This document shows, in pieces, positions 29,701-43,330 of a stretch of DNA of 64,000 nt. Source of the DNA: Torymus aiolomorphi (lineage: Eukaryota > Arthropoda > Insecta > Hymenoptera > Torymidae); contig CM070877.1 in NCBI GenBank assembly GCA_036365515.1, positions 118,426,321-118,490,320 of the forward strand, written 5' to 3'. A program made the position numbers and the translations under genes. Below the pieces are notes generated by a model that was not told the origin of the DNA, made no database searches, and saw only the letters and a program-made list of their open reading frames with translations. The stretch's first letter is position 1. Each line of letters opens with the position of its first letter.

Positions 29701-32700
29701 AGGCTGAATTATATTGTCAAAAAACTCTTTAGTAGTGGTGTGTCACCGCCAGTCTAAAGAATCATACATGAAGTATTCAATAATCAAACTTCAACGTCGT
29801 TATCTTTTAGAGATTCTGTTTAATAACGATACTTCTTTTCATAAACTCTATGTTATTTTAAACAGTTTATCGTGTTTATAATCATTTTAAATCATTTTAC
29901 TATGAATATATAAATATAATGCATGAATATAAAAAATACTGTTTGATATTTTATATCAGTTCAATTTTATCCGTTGTGTCGGAAAATCTTTTAAGTAAAA
30001 TTGTTATTGATTCTAAAGTTACAATCAATGGAAAATTCCGTATACATATTTTGAAATAAACAGCTGAGCCTTATTGAGCAGCTGCCAGTGAGTAAATATT
30101 TAAGTGATACCATACCCTAAGTTTGGCAATAAGTTGGAAATATATATTAATATTTAAAGAAATGATATTTAAACTACCACATAAAATAAAAAATACATAT
30201 GGCACATAAATCATAATTTAATTATCTATTGAAAATTTTATGGAGTCTTATTCTATTCATTTTAATATTCTAATAATAATTATTAAGATTAGATTTAAGT
30301 TTTGTTAGTAACATATAAATATATAAAAACCGGCTTCTGTTATAAAATATTTAAACCGTAAATCATTAATAAAGCGTATGTCGAAGCAACCACCTACAAC
30401 ACGTTTCTCGTTCGAAGAATCGATTGGACCCACTGCTTATAACTAATGCACGAACCACGATGCACAAATGGTGTTTCATAAGTGAAAAACTTCCATAAGC
30501 ACACGGCAAAGGTAGACGGCGCAAAAGACGATGAAAAAAAGAACATCGATAGCACACAGCGGTATAGATATTATTGCAGGCGACGTGCGCACACGAGTAA
30601 GAAGCTCAAGAGCGAGAGAGAGAGACAAAGAGACACGCAGAGAAAGGGAGAGAATATTGCCTGAAGACAGTGGAGGTAGCCTACAGTAAAAAGGGTGAAG
30701 GTCGTCGCGCTCCCCGCGAGTGACAAAGAGCGCGCGGAGGGTGGCTCGCTCGTGGATCCGTCCGCGGCTGCGTGTGATATTGCTATATAGCTGCGGCGTC
30801 GTCGGCTGCAGTGTCGTCGTTGCGCGCGAAAACAAAAACACGGATGCGCGTGACAGAAAGTGTCGCGAGCACAATGTAAGTAGGTACACGCTGCACAGCT
30901 TACGTGGCCACACTGCCCGCCGCGACTGGGTCGCGCGCTCCGCGAAGCCAGGGGGTGCGCTTAAAGATGGATGACGCCGAGAGCAGGGTGGGGGTGCGCG
31001 CGCCTGTCCGAGCCCCCGCGCTGAAGGGGAATTTTCATTTCCAGCCGCCCCCACTCCTGTACCGCCACCCTCACCCACCCCCTCCCAACCCTCTCTCCGT
31101 TGCGATCAGTGTCACTGTATAGTATACTATATATATGGGAGCCAGCGCGTGAGATCCCTTGTAGTGATTCTTTTAGTCGACTGAGGAGGAGAGTGCTCTC
31201 TCCCTCTCTCGCCTTCACTTGTGTCAGTCGGTATAATAACAATTGCAATAAGGTTCCTGCGGATTCTACTCTCGGTATTTTTATTGGGGTCGAGAGCTTT
31301 GGTGATATTATAGGTCTATCGATGAGAAACTCTTATTGAGCCAACGTGCTTGCTCACCAACAACTTTAACTAACTTTGTTTCAGTTCGATTAATTTGTAT
31401 AATAGTGATTATTTTTAATGAGTGGCGGAGATATTCATTATTGTTTTGTCATAAAGTCTGATGCAATATCATAATGCAAAGATTGTGATTCATGCTGAAT
31501 ACATTGAAGTACTTGACTGATTTAAATTTATTTTTTATGTTATGTATATCGTATATACCGTATGTTATTAAAAAAACAGTTATTTAAACTTTTTTATAAA
31601 TAAACACTTGAAAACGCATTTGTACTTGAGGCTTAAACTTTCAAAATTATTTAATCAACAAGTGTATAAAGATATCTTTTATAACGAACAAGTTGTATCA
31701 AGTGACATAACCGAATCTAATTTTGATAAAAAGTTGTTTATCCAGTGATTGGAAAAATGACTGAGAAACGAACCAATCTGAAAAAGCTATAGTTTTTTAA
31801 GTTGTTATTTTAGCTCCCTCAGTAAGCTTATGTAAAAATCTTAACATTTTCCAGTCAATTCATCTGATGATGGTTCTTTTTAATCACCCATTTTATATAA
31901 CTATAAATAAAAATATAAAAACTACTGTACGCAGAGCCATACCGAAATAAATACGTTTATAATTAATATTCGCTTTTGTATGTATGAGTCATACACGAAT
32001 ATAGTACTTTTTCTAACGTTAATGTTTTAGTTTACAAGACGCTAAGAAGAAAAATAACCGCTAATAATTTTTGATTCGTTCTGTAATAGTCGTATAAAAG
32101 AAAATTATATTGAAACTTTTTTAATGCTTATAAATTCATGGTAACTAAAATAAAAAGACTTTTAAAAAACAGTTTATTTTCACCATACTCTATATAAAAT
32201 TAAATTAGTGAAAAAACCACTAATTAGTGAATATTCAATAATGAAATATAGTGAATATTAACTAATTCGGCGATGGAGCAATTTTAACTAATAATTGGTG
32301 TTTTTTTTCACTAATTCAACTTTAGAGAGTAGCAGTAAAAGTGTCCACATATGATATTGAAACCCATTAATACAGTTGTTAGAAGGAAAGTTTAAAGATA
32401 TGCGACTGCTTAAAATTCTCCAAAATGGCAATGTAAAAGCTATTTAATGATTTATAATGACTTTTAAATTCATAAACTTAATTCAATTAGTTAAAGTGGA
32501 ATTTTCTTTCAAATAATAAATGCTTTTAGGTTATGAATTGGTCAATAATTATAAATTCTTTATTAACTTATTTATCAATAAATAATTTATCTTACCACAT
32601 GTATGAAAATAAAAACTACAGCCGTGCAGTGATAAAACTCCATTATAGTGAGCGTATTTTGTACGTCATGAGATGGATCTTGGTACGTTAAAAACATATC

Positions 32701-33511
32701 AGAATTTGTTATTAAGTTAGGTATACTCTTATCACTAATTGTTTAGTAGATTCTAATCGAGCGCAAATATAGAATCCTATTTCAATCTCTAAAATAATCA
32801 TAATTTCTGTGTTTTAAAGGAAATCGTATAGCTGAATGCCTTATAGTAATATTATTTAAACGCATATTTTTTTTCATGTATATACAAATACAAATTACGA
32901 AATTAATGGCTTATAGAGCTCGTCTTATATTTTTATCAGTTAATGGGGCCTAGCTTCGGTAATGGAGCACGGGCTCAATTACCTTATATATTATAACCAC
33001 CCATAAAGTCTAACATATTCTTTACCAAGAGTTTATGAGTTCTTTAGTCAAGCGCTATGGTCTGCTCGTGAATGTGGGTACTAATATTCCTGTGTGTATA
33101 TGTATGTATTATATATTTGAATATATGAAATAAACGAACATTTTTAAGAGCCAAAATGTTTAACGTGGTTTTACACATAGTGCAGGCTATTCTAAGGACA
33201 AAATGAGCTGAAAAAAATATAAAAATGGGGTTCTAACATTATACAATATATATCTCATAACTAGGCACAATTTCTAAGAAAATGGACCAAAAACATTTTT
33301 ATATTTTCATTTCTTCGGTGAATAACTACAGTAATATCTAGTAATTAAAGAATTTATTCATCTAAATCCATCGAATACGGTTCTCTGAAAAAACTGCATA
33401 AATAGTGCATAAACTGCATAACCAGTCGAAATATTGAAAATGCTGTATCCTTGTATAAAATGGGGCTGGGAACGTCTACCATGGCCCATTTTATCATAAA
33501 TAGCGTCTATT

Positions 33512-33569
<58 letters not shown>

Positions 33570-36500
33570 TTTACATTTTTATATTTTTTTCAGGCGATTT
33601 TGGCCTTAGAAGCCACTACATGTTATAAGGCTGTCTTAAATATTAAAAAATAACGCAGTATTTTAATCTGTGAATAACTTGTGATTTATTTATCTGCGTA
33701 AACAGTTGGCAGAATTATATCTATAAGCAGCTTATAACATGAAAAAGTTATTAGGAAAGATCGAGATAGACGAGAAAAAAGAAAACGACAGATAAAAGGA
33801 TTGTTCTCGCAAAGAATAAAAGATAAAGGTAGCTTACATCTTTACAAATATAAATATATTTTTAATGATGCATATTTCAAAGATATAATCTTACGTTATT
33901 TTATAAAAACTGTTCGGGATGTTTTTCTGTTCTCCACACTAAGAAAAGACGAATGGGCTGCGAAAAAGACATGTAATCGGAGCATATAATTTAGCAGGGT
34001 ACAATAAGGCGAAGTTTCGCCCCAGGAATTCAAGACGAAAAGACAGAAACGAAAAAGATAGAAAAGAGAGCAAATTGCTTCGAATTCTAGAAGGTTTGAA
34101 GGATGAGATATCTTTCTCTTAAAGGAATGATGACGGAAATGTGAAGCCGAAATAAAACCTTTGCGATTGGTCAAGTCCGTTTTAAAGGAGTCCGTGATTG
34201 CTCGACCGTGACGTTAGCTTTTCGCTTAAGGTCTTAGCTGATTGGTCAAAATAAAACCCACAAAGTTTGTAATTATGAAATATTTAAACTAAAATATATA
34301 TCATAAATAAACAATACTTAAATAAACAATTTTTAACAAATTTTTTTCACAAATCCCGAGTCGTACCGCAATAATTATTAAATTTTAAAATAAATGTAAT
34401 TTTTTCTCGTAAAAGTACTTTAGTGAAAAAACATACCTCTATAATAGAAAACCAAGACTATTTGGAATTTGAAAAACCAAAGATTTGACAGCAGAAGTAG
34501 ATACTCTGCGGGTGTTATCAATAGACGTGAGATGATAAGTAACAACACAAAACTTCATAGCAGAAGACTGTAATAAGCAATGTGACGAGTATTATCTGCA
34601 ATTTGACGATTTCTGTTATCGCGGCGCCTCAAGAGGATACACGGCGGGACAGAAATCTTGCGGGCGCACTCAGCCGCAATATATCACCGAGATAAAGGCA
34701 AAAGCAGTTGTGTAAAAATGCCGAAAACTCTCCATTCTATTAAAATTCAGCTGCGCACATGGTCTCGGTACATAAAGGCTGTCGTCACGAGTTGCACGGG
34801 GTAATAACAAACTTTCAGCTTTGACACGCGCGCTTTTCGCATCGCGAGAATCGCGAATCTCACTCGTATTTGCGCCTACGTAGAGTTGGTCGCGCTTTGA
34901 GCTCCATTGCGCTCGGCCGCACCGAAAATGCACTCGTGCATCTCGCTCCTCGTTGCTTCACGCGAGCTCGCCAGTAGACGCCCACGCGCTCTGGAGCGAT
35001 CAGTGACCCCTCACGCGTTTTATACGCGTTTATTTTTCCGCGGAAAAGTACGAGTGCCCACATACTCACTTGGCCAACGGAGATGTGGTCTGCAGTTCAG
35101 AAAGTGCGCTGGCGTCGATTACGGCCCAGGAAGTATGTAAGGCATGCGCGCGTGCACGTGGCGTCGGGACGTCTAGCGTCACGCGTGAATGGTGCTATAG
35201 TTATGCGTCTACGGTGACGGCGACGTGCAGCCGCTTCCTTCGGACGCAAACGCGCTACTTACTCGACTCGCGTGCCGCGCGTTCCCGCTCTCTTTCTCTC
35301 TCTCTCTTGCTCTCGCCGTCGCGCCTCCCTGCCCCACTACTACAAGGCGCGCGCCGGGTTCTTTCCCCCTTGAAACCCGATAGACCGCCTGCTACTACTG
35401 CTGCTGCTCTCCGCAAGCAAGAGAGAGACAGAGAATGAGACAGACACGTACGGCGCACTCGCGGTACCCTTGGCCACGCTCCCCTCACATGGATTTTTTG
35501 TCGATCGGGGGAGAAGGAGAGAAAGAGAAAGAGAAAGTGAGTCGAACCCTCGAAGAGAGTCGGGAATCTCGTTCCTTGTTTGCTCTCCGACGTATAGATG
35601 GACGTGCGTGATGTGAGGCCATAGCCGTCGCCGCGCGCACGCACCGGGATATTTATTCGTGCTTGAGATGTTTCGTGAGATAGCGTTTCAATTTTATACG
35701 CTCTTTTCGGGGGTTACTTTATAAGGGTAATTCGATGAATTTTTTTACTAGATCGTGGTTATCACGAATATCGCGGGTATCTCACCGTAATTTAACCTTT
35801 TAATGATAATTTTTATGAGTATACAAAGTTCTTTCGCGATTTTGACGGTATTGGTATGTTTTTAGTTTATTTCTTCCGAGTTGTTTGCTACTTTTTTCTA
35901 AGTTACAAACAAAATAATTATCGTAGAATATTGATATTAAATTATGCATACTAATATAATATTTAATAAAATTACTTATTTCTATATAGTTTAAGCTATA
36001 TCAACGTATGATTGTTAGTACTGTTGTAAGTTATACTAAGAAATTATAGTTGAAAGGCAGTTGCATAGTTTTATAAAAATGCATCTGAATCCACAAACAT
36101 AATCCTTATAAGCTTTGTTATAGAATAACGTTATTTTCCTAGACTGCAAGCTACTCACCGACGACCCTCATGTCTAGACTTCAGCTGTATCAATAAGATA
36201 AAAAGTAAACAATATATGCTTATTTTATGTTTACAGAAAACTTACAAAAGATACTGTGTAAATCATAAAAAAGCTGTTAATTTCTAATCTATATTTTTCT
36301 TTTTCAATTTTATTAAACCAGCAAAATTTACATATAAGTATGCAATTCTTGCAAAGGTACGAATGATCACCTGTACCTAGATCTAGTGAATTTATATACA
36401 TAAGTTGGATTTAAAGTAAATAAATATAGTGTTTGCGTATAGAGCACTGTGGTGCATCGATAACTTGGTACTCGAGTGTTATATTCTATATAGATCCGTA

Positions 36501-39500
36501 TGTAACCGCATGCAGCTTTCTCAAACCGGACTTGAAACAGCTGACTTGATTCCTATGCATTTTATATATTCTCCGTTTCTTAGGATATTGAACTATGTGC
36601 CACATCTTGAGCGACGTATATCTGTACCTTCAAGCAGCTTTGCAAAACATAGCTTCTTTTTCCCTTCATTCACATGCAAATAAACATCCACAGAATAAAT
36701 GGAAAAAAACGAAACCAGGCGATAAATATCAATGGAAATTTTATGCTACGCTGTCTCTTAAGTATACCACAGCACTGGAACGACGGGGGAGGGAGGGGGA
36801 GGGGGAGAGAGAGAGAACATCGCTCAAACAAATGTTTACACGGAGCATCCGATATCGAGTGCGACAGGCGCATATTATACACGATGCAGAGTGTGTGTGT
36901 GTGTGTGTGACATGAGAAAAGCATTCGGAAATACAAAACGAGCCTTGGGGCATCGTTCTGTGCGCGCGCGCGTGTCTTCTTTTCCCTATAGATATCTCTG
37001 TTTTTCGCTTTCCTCCTTCCCTTTCCTTTTCCGATTGTTCTTTGCGCGCAATTTCCGGCGAATTGCTGAGCTGCCATTACCGATCGTACCATTTTCCCGA
37101 TGCGCCAAAGAAATGTGCCAATTCTTAACAATCCTTTCACGTTACAGACACAATCTGCTCCGAATTTCGTACAGTGCTGTTATATAAGGCGCATATCGAT
37201 TTCAAAGCTCTGAATATTTTCGAAAGACTTTAATAAAACCAAATGTGTAGCTTTTAGAACTTTTAGAATTTTTACATGAATAATTAATTTCGTATCTACA
37301 TTTTGATGAAATATTTTTTCATCAAAATAAAATAATTGAACTATATTTATAATTCATGAATATTTATGAAAAAATATGAAGTGACTGATGTAGGCTGAGA
37401 TAAAATGTACAAAATTTTCCAGTTTACTCAACATTTATTTTATGACAAATTAACGGAATAAATGGGAAATCATATGGTTTATCTGACATCATTTTGTCAA
37501 TCAAATCCTTAAAGGTATCAAGTTAGAGATCTTTTTGTAAATGGATATTTATAAAGTTATTTCTTATCTAAAAAAAAAACTGCTGTGTCGGTAAGGATGG
37601 GTTCGCGTCGGTATATCATATTATACATTGATTAACACGATTGTAAATTTCAGTATATTTTATATTTAAGTTGACGATATAAATTTTATATTTTCATAAT
37701 GTATAATAACAATAGTAATTGCTTGAAATGTGTTGATTGTGATAATAACTTGAAGAGTTAAAGATAATGGAAGTTATGAAGATTTTACTGTCGTTAAATT
37801 TAGTATTTTATTTTTACAAATAATACGTAGATTAATATTTTAGTACCCGAAATAAAAATTTTAAATATATATAGAATAGAGTAAGGATAACTTGTATACG
37901 AGACGTACTTATACAAACGTCGTATAACTTCTGTATACGTTAAGTTTTAAAATTTTTAAACTACTGGTAATGTAGGCTATATATATGTGCAAATCCGCGG
38001 ACTACAGACAACAACTGGGGTACAAAAACGGAAAAAATTTTTTTTGAGGGCACACCTACCACATAAGGTTTTTTCGGTTCTTTGGGGGTCCCCCAACATG
38101 AAAATACTCGTGAAAACTCATTATCCATTGCCAAACTTTTTTGCCGACGAAATCAATTTTTCTTATGGAAATTTAACATGGGAAAAATGGACGAAAAGTA
38201 GTCATTGATGATTAACCAATACTAAACTATTGAAGAGGCCAAACCAAATTCCACAAAAAAGCGATTAAAGTTGAAGAATAGAGCTTTAATTTGAGATGAG
38301 AATCGTTAAAATCGGTCGATTCTGTGCAAAGCTACGTGAAGTTGAAAACGGCGAGTAATGACAAAAATTTGAAGAATTACGTGGGTTTGAAAAATATCTC
38401 TCATTTTTGTCATTACTCGCCGTTTTCAACTTCACGTAGCTTTGCACAGAATCGACCGATTTTAACGATTCTCATCTCAAATTAAAGCTCTATTCTTCAA
38501 CTTTAATCGCTTTTTTGTGGAATTTGGTTTGGCCTCTTCAATAGTTTAGTATTGGTTAATCATCAATGACTACTTTTCGTCCATTTTTCCCATGTTAAAT
38601 TTCCATAAGAAAAATTGATTTCGTCGGCAAAAAAGTTTGGCAACGGATAATGAGTTTTCACGAGTATTTTCATGTTGGGGGACCCCCAAAGAACCGAAAA
38701 AACCTTATGTGGTAGGTGTGCCCTCAAAAAAAAATTTTTTCCGTTTTTGTACCCCAGTTGTTGTCTGTAGTCCGCAGATTTGCACATATCACTATTACTG
38801 ATGTTCCGAAAATGGATGTGATTAATAATGTTGCCATTTGTATTCATTACGAACGATTAATTTTTAGATCTAAATTTGCAGGAGATATAAGACATTAGCA
38901 AATACTTTTTTTATTATTTTATGTATCTTAATATAAACATTGTAACATTGAACGCAGAGTTAAGCAGATTAGTACATATACATTTGAATTTTTCACAGTT
39001 CTCATGGGTGCATCAATATAAATCCCGAAAGCTGTTTGCGATTCTAATTTTGGTCAGTGGTATTGCATAGTATTTATTACACTTTACAGAATACAGTTTG
39101 AATCATCTAAATACGTTTTTTAGTTCTTTGACATATAAGGACTGAAAATTTTAATTTTATATTTCTCGAAGAAGAAAAATTATTATAGTGTAAACGAGCT
39201 CACGGTAAAATGTAGCTTTAAATAGCTCGTAAATTGAACTCACCGACACAGGCTGGCAAATCGTGAACGCTCTCCTTCCATTCACCGTCCCGACAGTGAA
39301 TCGTGCGCGTCCTTTGTCCGGTGTCCGGGAACAATGTGCCGGCGCGGCATAGGAACGTCCTCGATGCCAGGGTTCCGTTGCAGACGTAGCTGCCCGGGGG
39401 CGCCGTGACGTCAGGACACCCTAAAACTGCGTGCGTGCGAACACTCCGTATTATCGATCTGCCGAAACGGCGCTTTTACAACCTCGACGGCGCTCATTGA

Positions 39501-42445
39501 AATCCCTGCGCGTGTAATAGTTAATTTTGCTTCCATCACAGAGAGGGAGAGACTCTCCCATGAAATGGGGTATAATTTGCAGGGAAACACCGAAGCCGTC
39601 GGAGGTCGTAACTTTAAATTACTCTTCTTCGTTATACTGCGCTCCTATGCGCGTTACGTTCGCGTTAAAACTGCTCGATTGAACGCGGCGACTAAAATTA
39701 AACGAGCGCCAAGAGTTTCATGAGAATGTCAAATCGCACAGTTATAGATGTAAATATAAATATGGAATTCCGTGAGAAGGCGCATTATTACTTTCATTGC
39801 TCCGCATGTCGTTTTGATATAGTATACAGCACTATTTTAGTTATGACGGATGGTCTGGAGGATGGCTTAGGTTTGTTTGACTAAGTTTTCATTTTAGAGA
39901 TTTAAAATTCCTAGCAAAAAGTTATCACTTTTTAAATAACATTTGAAACTTTTATCTTTACAAGTATGGACTTTTACGAATTTGCGCAGACAACTCTGTC
40001 TGAATAGGTATTATGTATTTAAATCGTATTTATTTTCAATTTTGAAGCAACGCATATTTTTTAAATAATATATAAAGTATATTCATGAATAATCACTACT
40101 ACAGTGTAGACAAAACTCGCGAGTAGAGAGCTCTAACGCCCTATTTCTATTCGAATTATGTTGATCTAGGTAAAAAAAGAAAAAACGTAAATATGGAGAT
40201 GAAGCTCATTGTTCGCAAAAAAGTCGGTCAAACAGAGGATGGTCTAATATTCTGTCAGTTTCATTTACATCTATATTCAAAGAAATATTTAATCCAAATA
40301 ATACATATACCACTATTATTTTTACTATTTTAATTATAGTTTTTATATTTTTTTTTAAATTGTAGATACTGAGAACATAGTTTGACTCGATTTTGTTTCA
40401 AAATTATTTCTCAACTATATTGTATAAATAGTAAATTAAAAAATAACAGTAATTCAAAAGATTAGTAACTGATGAAAACGATATTATATGTAAAAAGGTT
40501 TCCATAATAATTCCTCTATATAGATTTTCCATCTTTTAATCGTTACGGTTATAAGCAGTTCTGTGATATAAAGAGTGTTTTAAATTCATACGGCTTGTTT
40601 AATATTTATATTTATATTCTTCTTTTTATAAAAAGAATTTTTACATATCGAAGCACTTTCCAAAAATTAAAGGTCAATAATTTAATGAATTTCTTTTAAT
40701 TTATTGAGGTGTTGAAACTGCATGAAAAAAAACAAGCGCTAGTGAGTAAGTATAGACTATCATAGTTATAGCGTTAGTAGAAAAATATGCTATTTACATG
40801 CTATTTATATGCTATTCGAAAAAAAAACCGCTGCCAATTCATTGGCACGTAGCTTCCTCAACCGTAATTTGTTGATTCCTTTAATTAATTTTTATAACAA
40901 AATTTATAATTTTTTAAAAAATTTATTGCATAATTATAATTAAAATTCATATATGAATATTAAAAATTGTTAATTTTTAAATTTATTTATTTATTTATTA
41001 TTTATTTATATCAAATTTATATAAATTTTGAGCTGATAAATAAAGTTATCATTTGAAATAAAAGTAAAATATCTATATTTTATAATAAAACAAATAGCTA
41101 TCATGGTTATTTTGTTATTAACAAAAACGTGTTTTTTTTATATTTCATAATTCATATTTTTTAAGAAAAAAAAAATTTATAGCTATCATTGTTCTTTTGT
41201 TATTAACAAAAACGTGTTTTTTTTAAAAGTTCATAACTCACAAATAAATTATAATAATGCAGAATATAATGCATTCATAATGCATAATTCATAATTATAA
41301 TAGATTATAATAGATATAATTTTTAAACATTTTAATTCATTTTGTTGGTTGGTTTTTAAAAATTAAAAAAATCATCGAATGCCTACTTAATGACGTTTCC
41401 TTATTCCACACCACCTAGCGGTAGATATCACTGCGCGTTTTTTAAAAATAAAATATAAATCTTTTTTAATTTAAAGATTAAATTATTTTTTGTAACACAT
41501 GAATGATTTTCTGCGTTTCCTACATAAAAATATGTTCTAAAAAGTGACTTTTTTTACCTATCGTGTAAAGAAATTCATTCTCTCCCTCTGCTCTAAAATT
41601 ATGTAAAATCGCGAAAATGAATTTAGCCTTTCTTTTTTTGGTTCAAAAACGCATAAAATGGAGTTATGAGTTTTTAAAAAAAACACGTTTTTGTTTTTGA
41701 TGATAACTAAAGAACCGTGATAGATAGAAAATTAATTTTTTTTTTTTTAGAAAATATAGGTATTTTAATTCTCTTTCGAATACTACCCACCCCATTCAGA
41801 TACATAGAGCCGTTCTCGAAAAATTACGATTTTAAAAAAATGTCAAAAAATTTTTAACCTCAAATATCTCTGAAATTTATGGACCAATCATTTTGCCCAA
41901 AGAACTCGACCGAGAACTATAAAAAATCTACCTCTAAAAGGAATTTTGAAGCCATTAAGTCAATTTTACTCTTGTAATCGTTGGACATACAAAACTGATT
42001 TTTTTCATTTTTCAATTTTTTACTCAAAATCTAGCCTACAGAATGTATTCAAATTTTAACAGATTATAGCTATTTATATTCTGTATTATCACGATTTTTC
42101 TCAAAAAAATTGACCGTTAAGTTTAGGAGTTATAAGTTTCTAAATAAGAAACACGTTTTTGTTAATAACAAAAGAACCGTGATAGCTAGAAACTTTTTTT
42201 TTTTTAGAAAATATAGGTATTTTAATTCTCTTTCGAATGCTACCCATCAGATTCGAATAACTCGATCCTATCATTAAAAAAAATCAAAAAACAGTTTTGA
42301 GAAAATCGAAAATTTGAAAAAAAACAAAAACGGATCGCCCCAATCAAAAAACGGATTTTTGACCCGCCATCATGCAAAAAAAAAAAAAACAAAAAAAATG
42401 AGACCTGTCCGGTCAAAATCGACCGAGTAGAAGCTGAGATCCAGG

Positions 42446-42534
<89 letters not shown>

Positions 42535-43259
42535 CCATACAGACATTTTTCAAAAACCATGTATTTTGATTCCCAACACCTCGGAACACAATTATAACAT
42601 GTTTTTACAACAACTCAAAAATTTACTATCACAAAGCTTCCTCTAGGAGGAAGCAAAATTATATTTTCGTTGTTATGAAAAATATAGTTTATAAGCGTTG
42701 TCTTTTTGATCGAAAAAATTGTTATTTTACACTCAATTTGTTTAGATACAATCCACAATACATATATGCATAATTATAAACTATCAAATTTATCATAGCC
42801 TGTCTGAGAGAAATTTTATTTTTCAAATGATTTTTTGAGATGGTTATGAGAAAAAATAAAAGTTATTAAATATTTCACTGATTATTTGCACTGCTTTTAT
42901 ATGTATCGGTACGTATATAGTGAAAATTTTAATATAATAATAGTTCTTACGCTGTAGTAAACAATAGTTTAAGTGTAAGGAATTCCTAAAATGTCAAAAT
43001 TAAGTTTATTTTCCATGAATTATGGATGATTGATGAGAAAATCAAAGCAGATTTCACATAAATAGTTTTGAAATGACATATTCTGGAAAGGAAGAGAGCG
43101 AGAGGGCTGTTTGACATATTGTTAAATTATATTTAAACCTTATATTTAATGATATATTTAAACCTACATCTTAGTGTTTTTTTTGCTTCCTCATAGAGGA
43201 AGCTTTGTAAGGGTGAAAAAAATTTTCGAAAAAAAAATGTTCAAAAAGATGTTTCGTGG

Positions 43260-43330
<71 letters not shown>

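Noticed and set aside
34670..35660. ORFs of 70-130 codons in the GC-rich island (and similar ORFs near 28.5, 30.8, 46.8, 51.7, 57.5, 58.4 and 62.2 kb)
   Set aside because: They overlap on both strands, are Arg/Ser-rich, lack domains and splice support, and are expected where stop codons are rare because of high GC.
37987..38847. Two ORFs of 73 and 94 codons with the same protein sequence
   Set aside because: They are mirror images produced by the two arms of the giant palindrome and resemble no known family.
42240..42560. ORFs with long Cys-Val or His-Thr runs (also at 43256-43456, 48765-48971 and 58657-58992)
   Set aside because: They translate (TG)n or (AC)n microsatellites.
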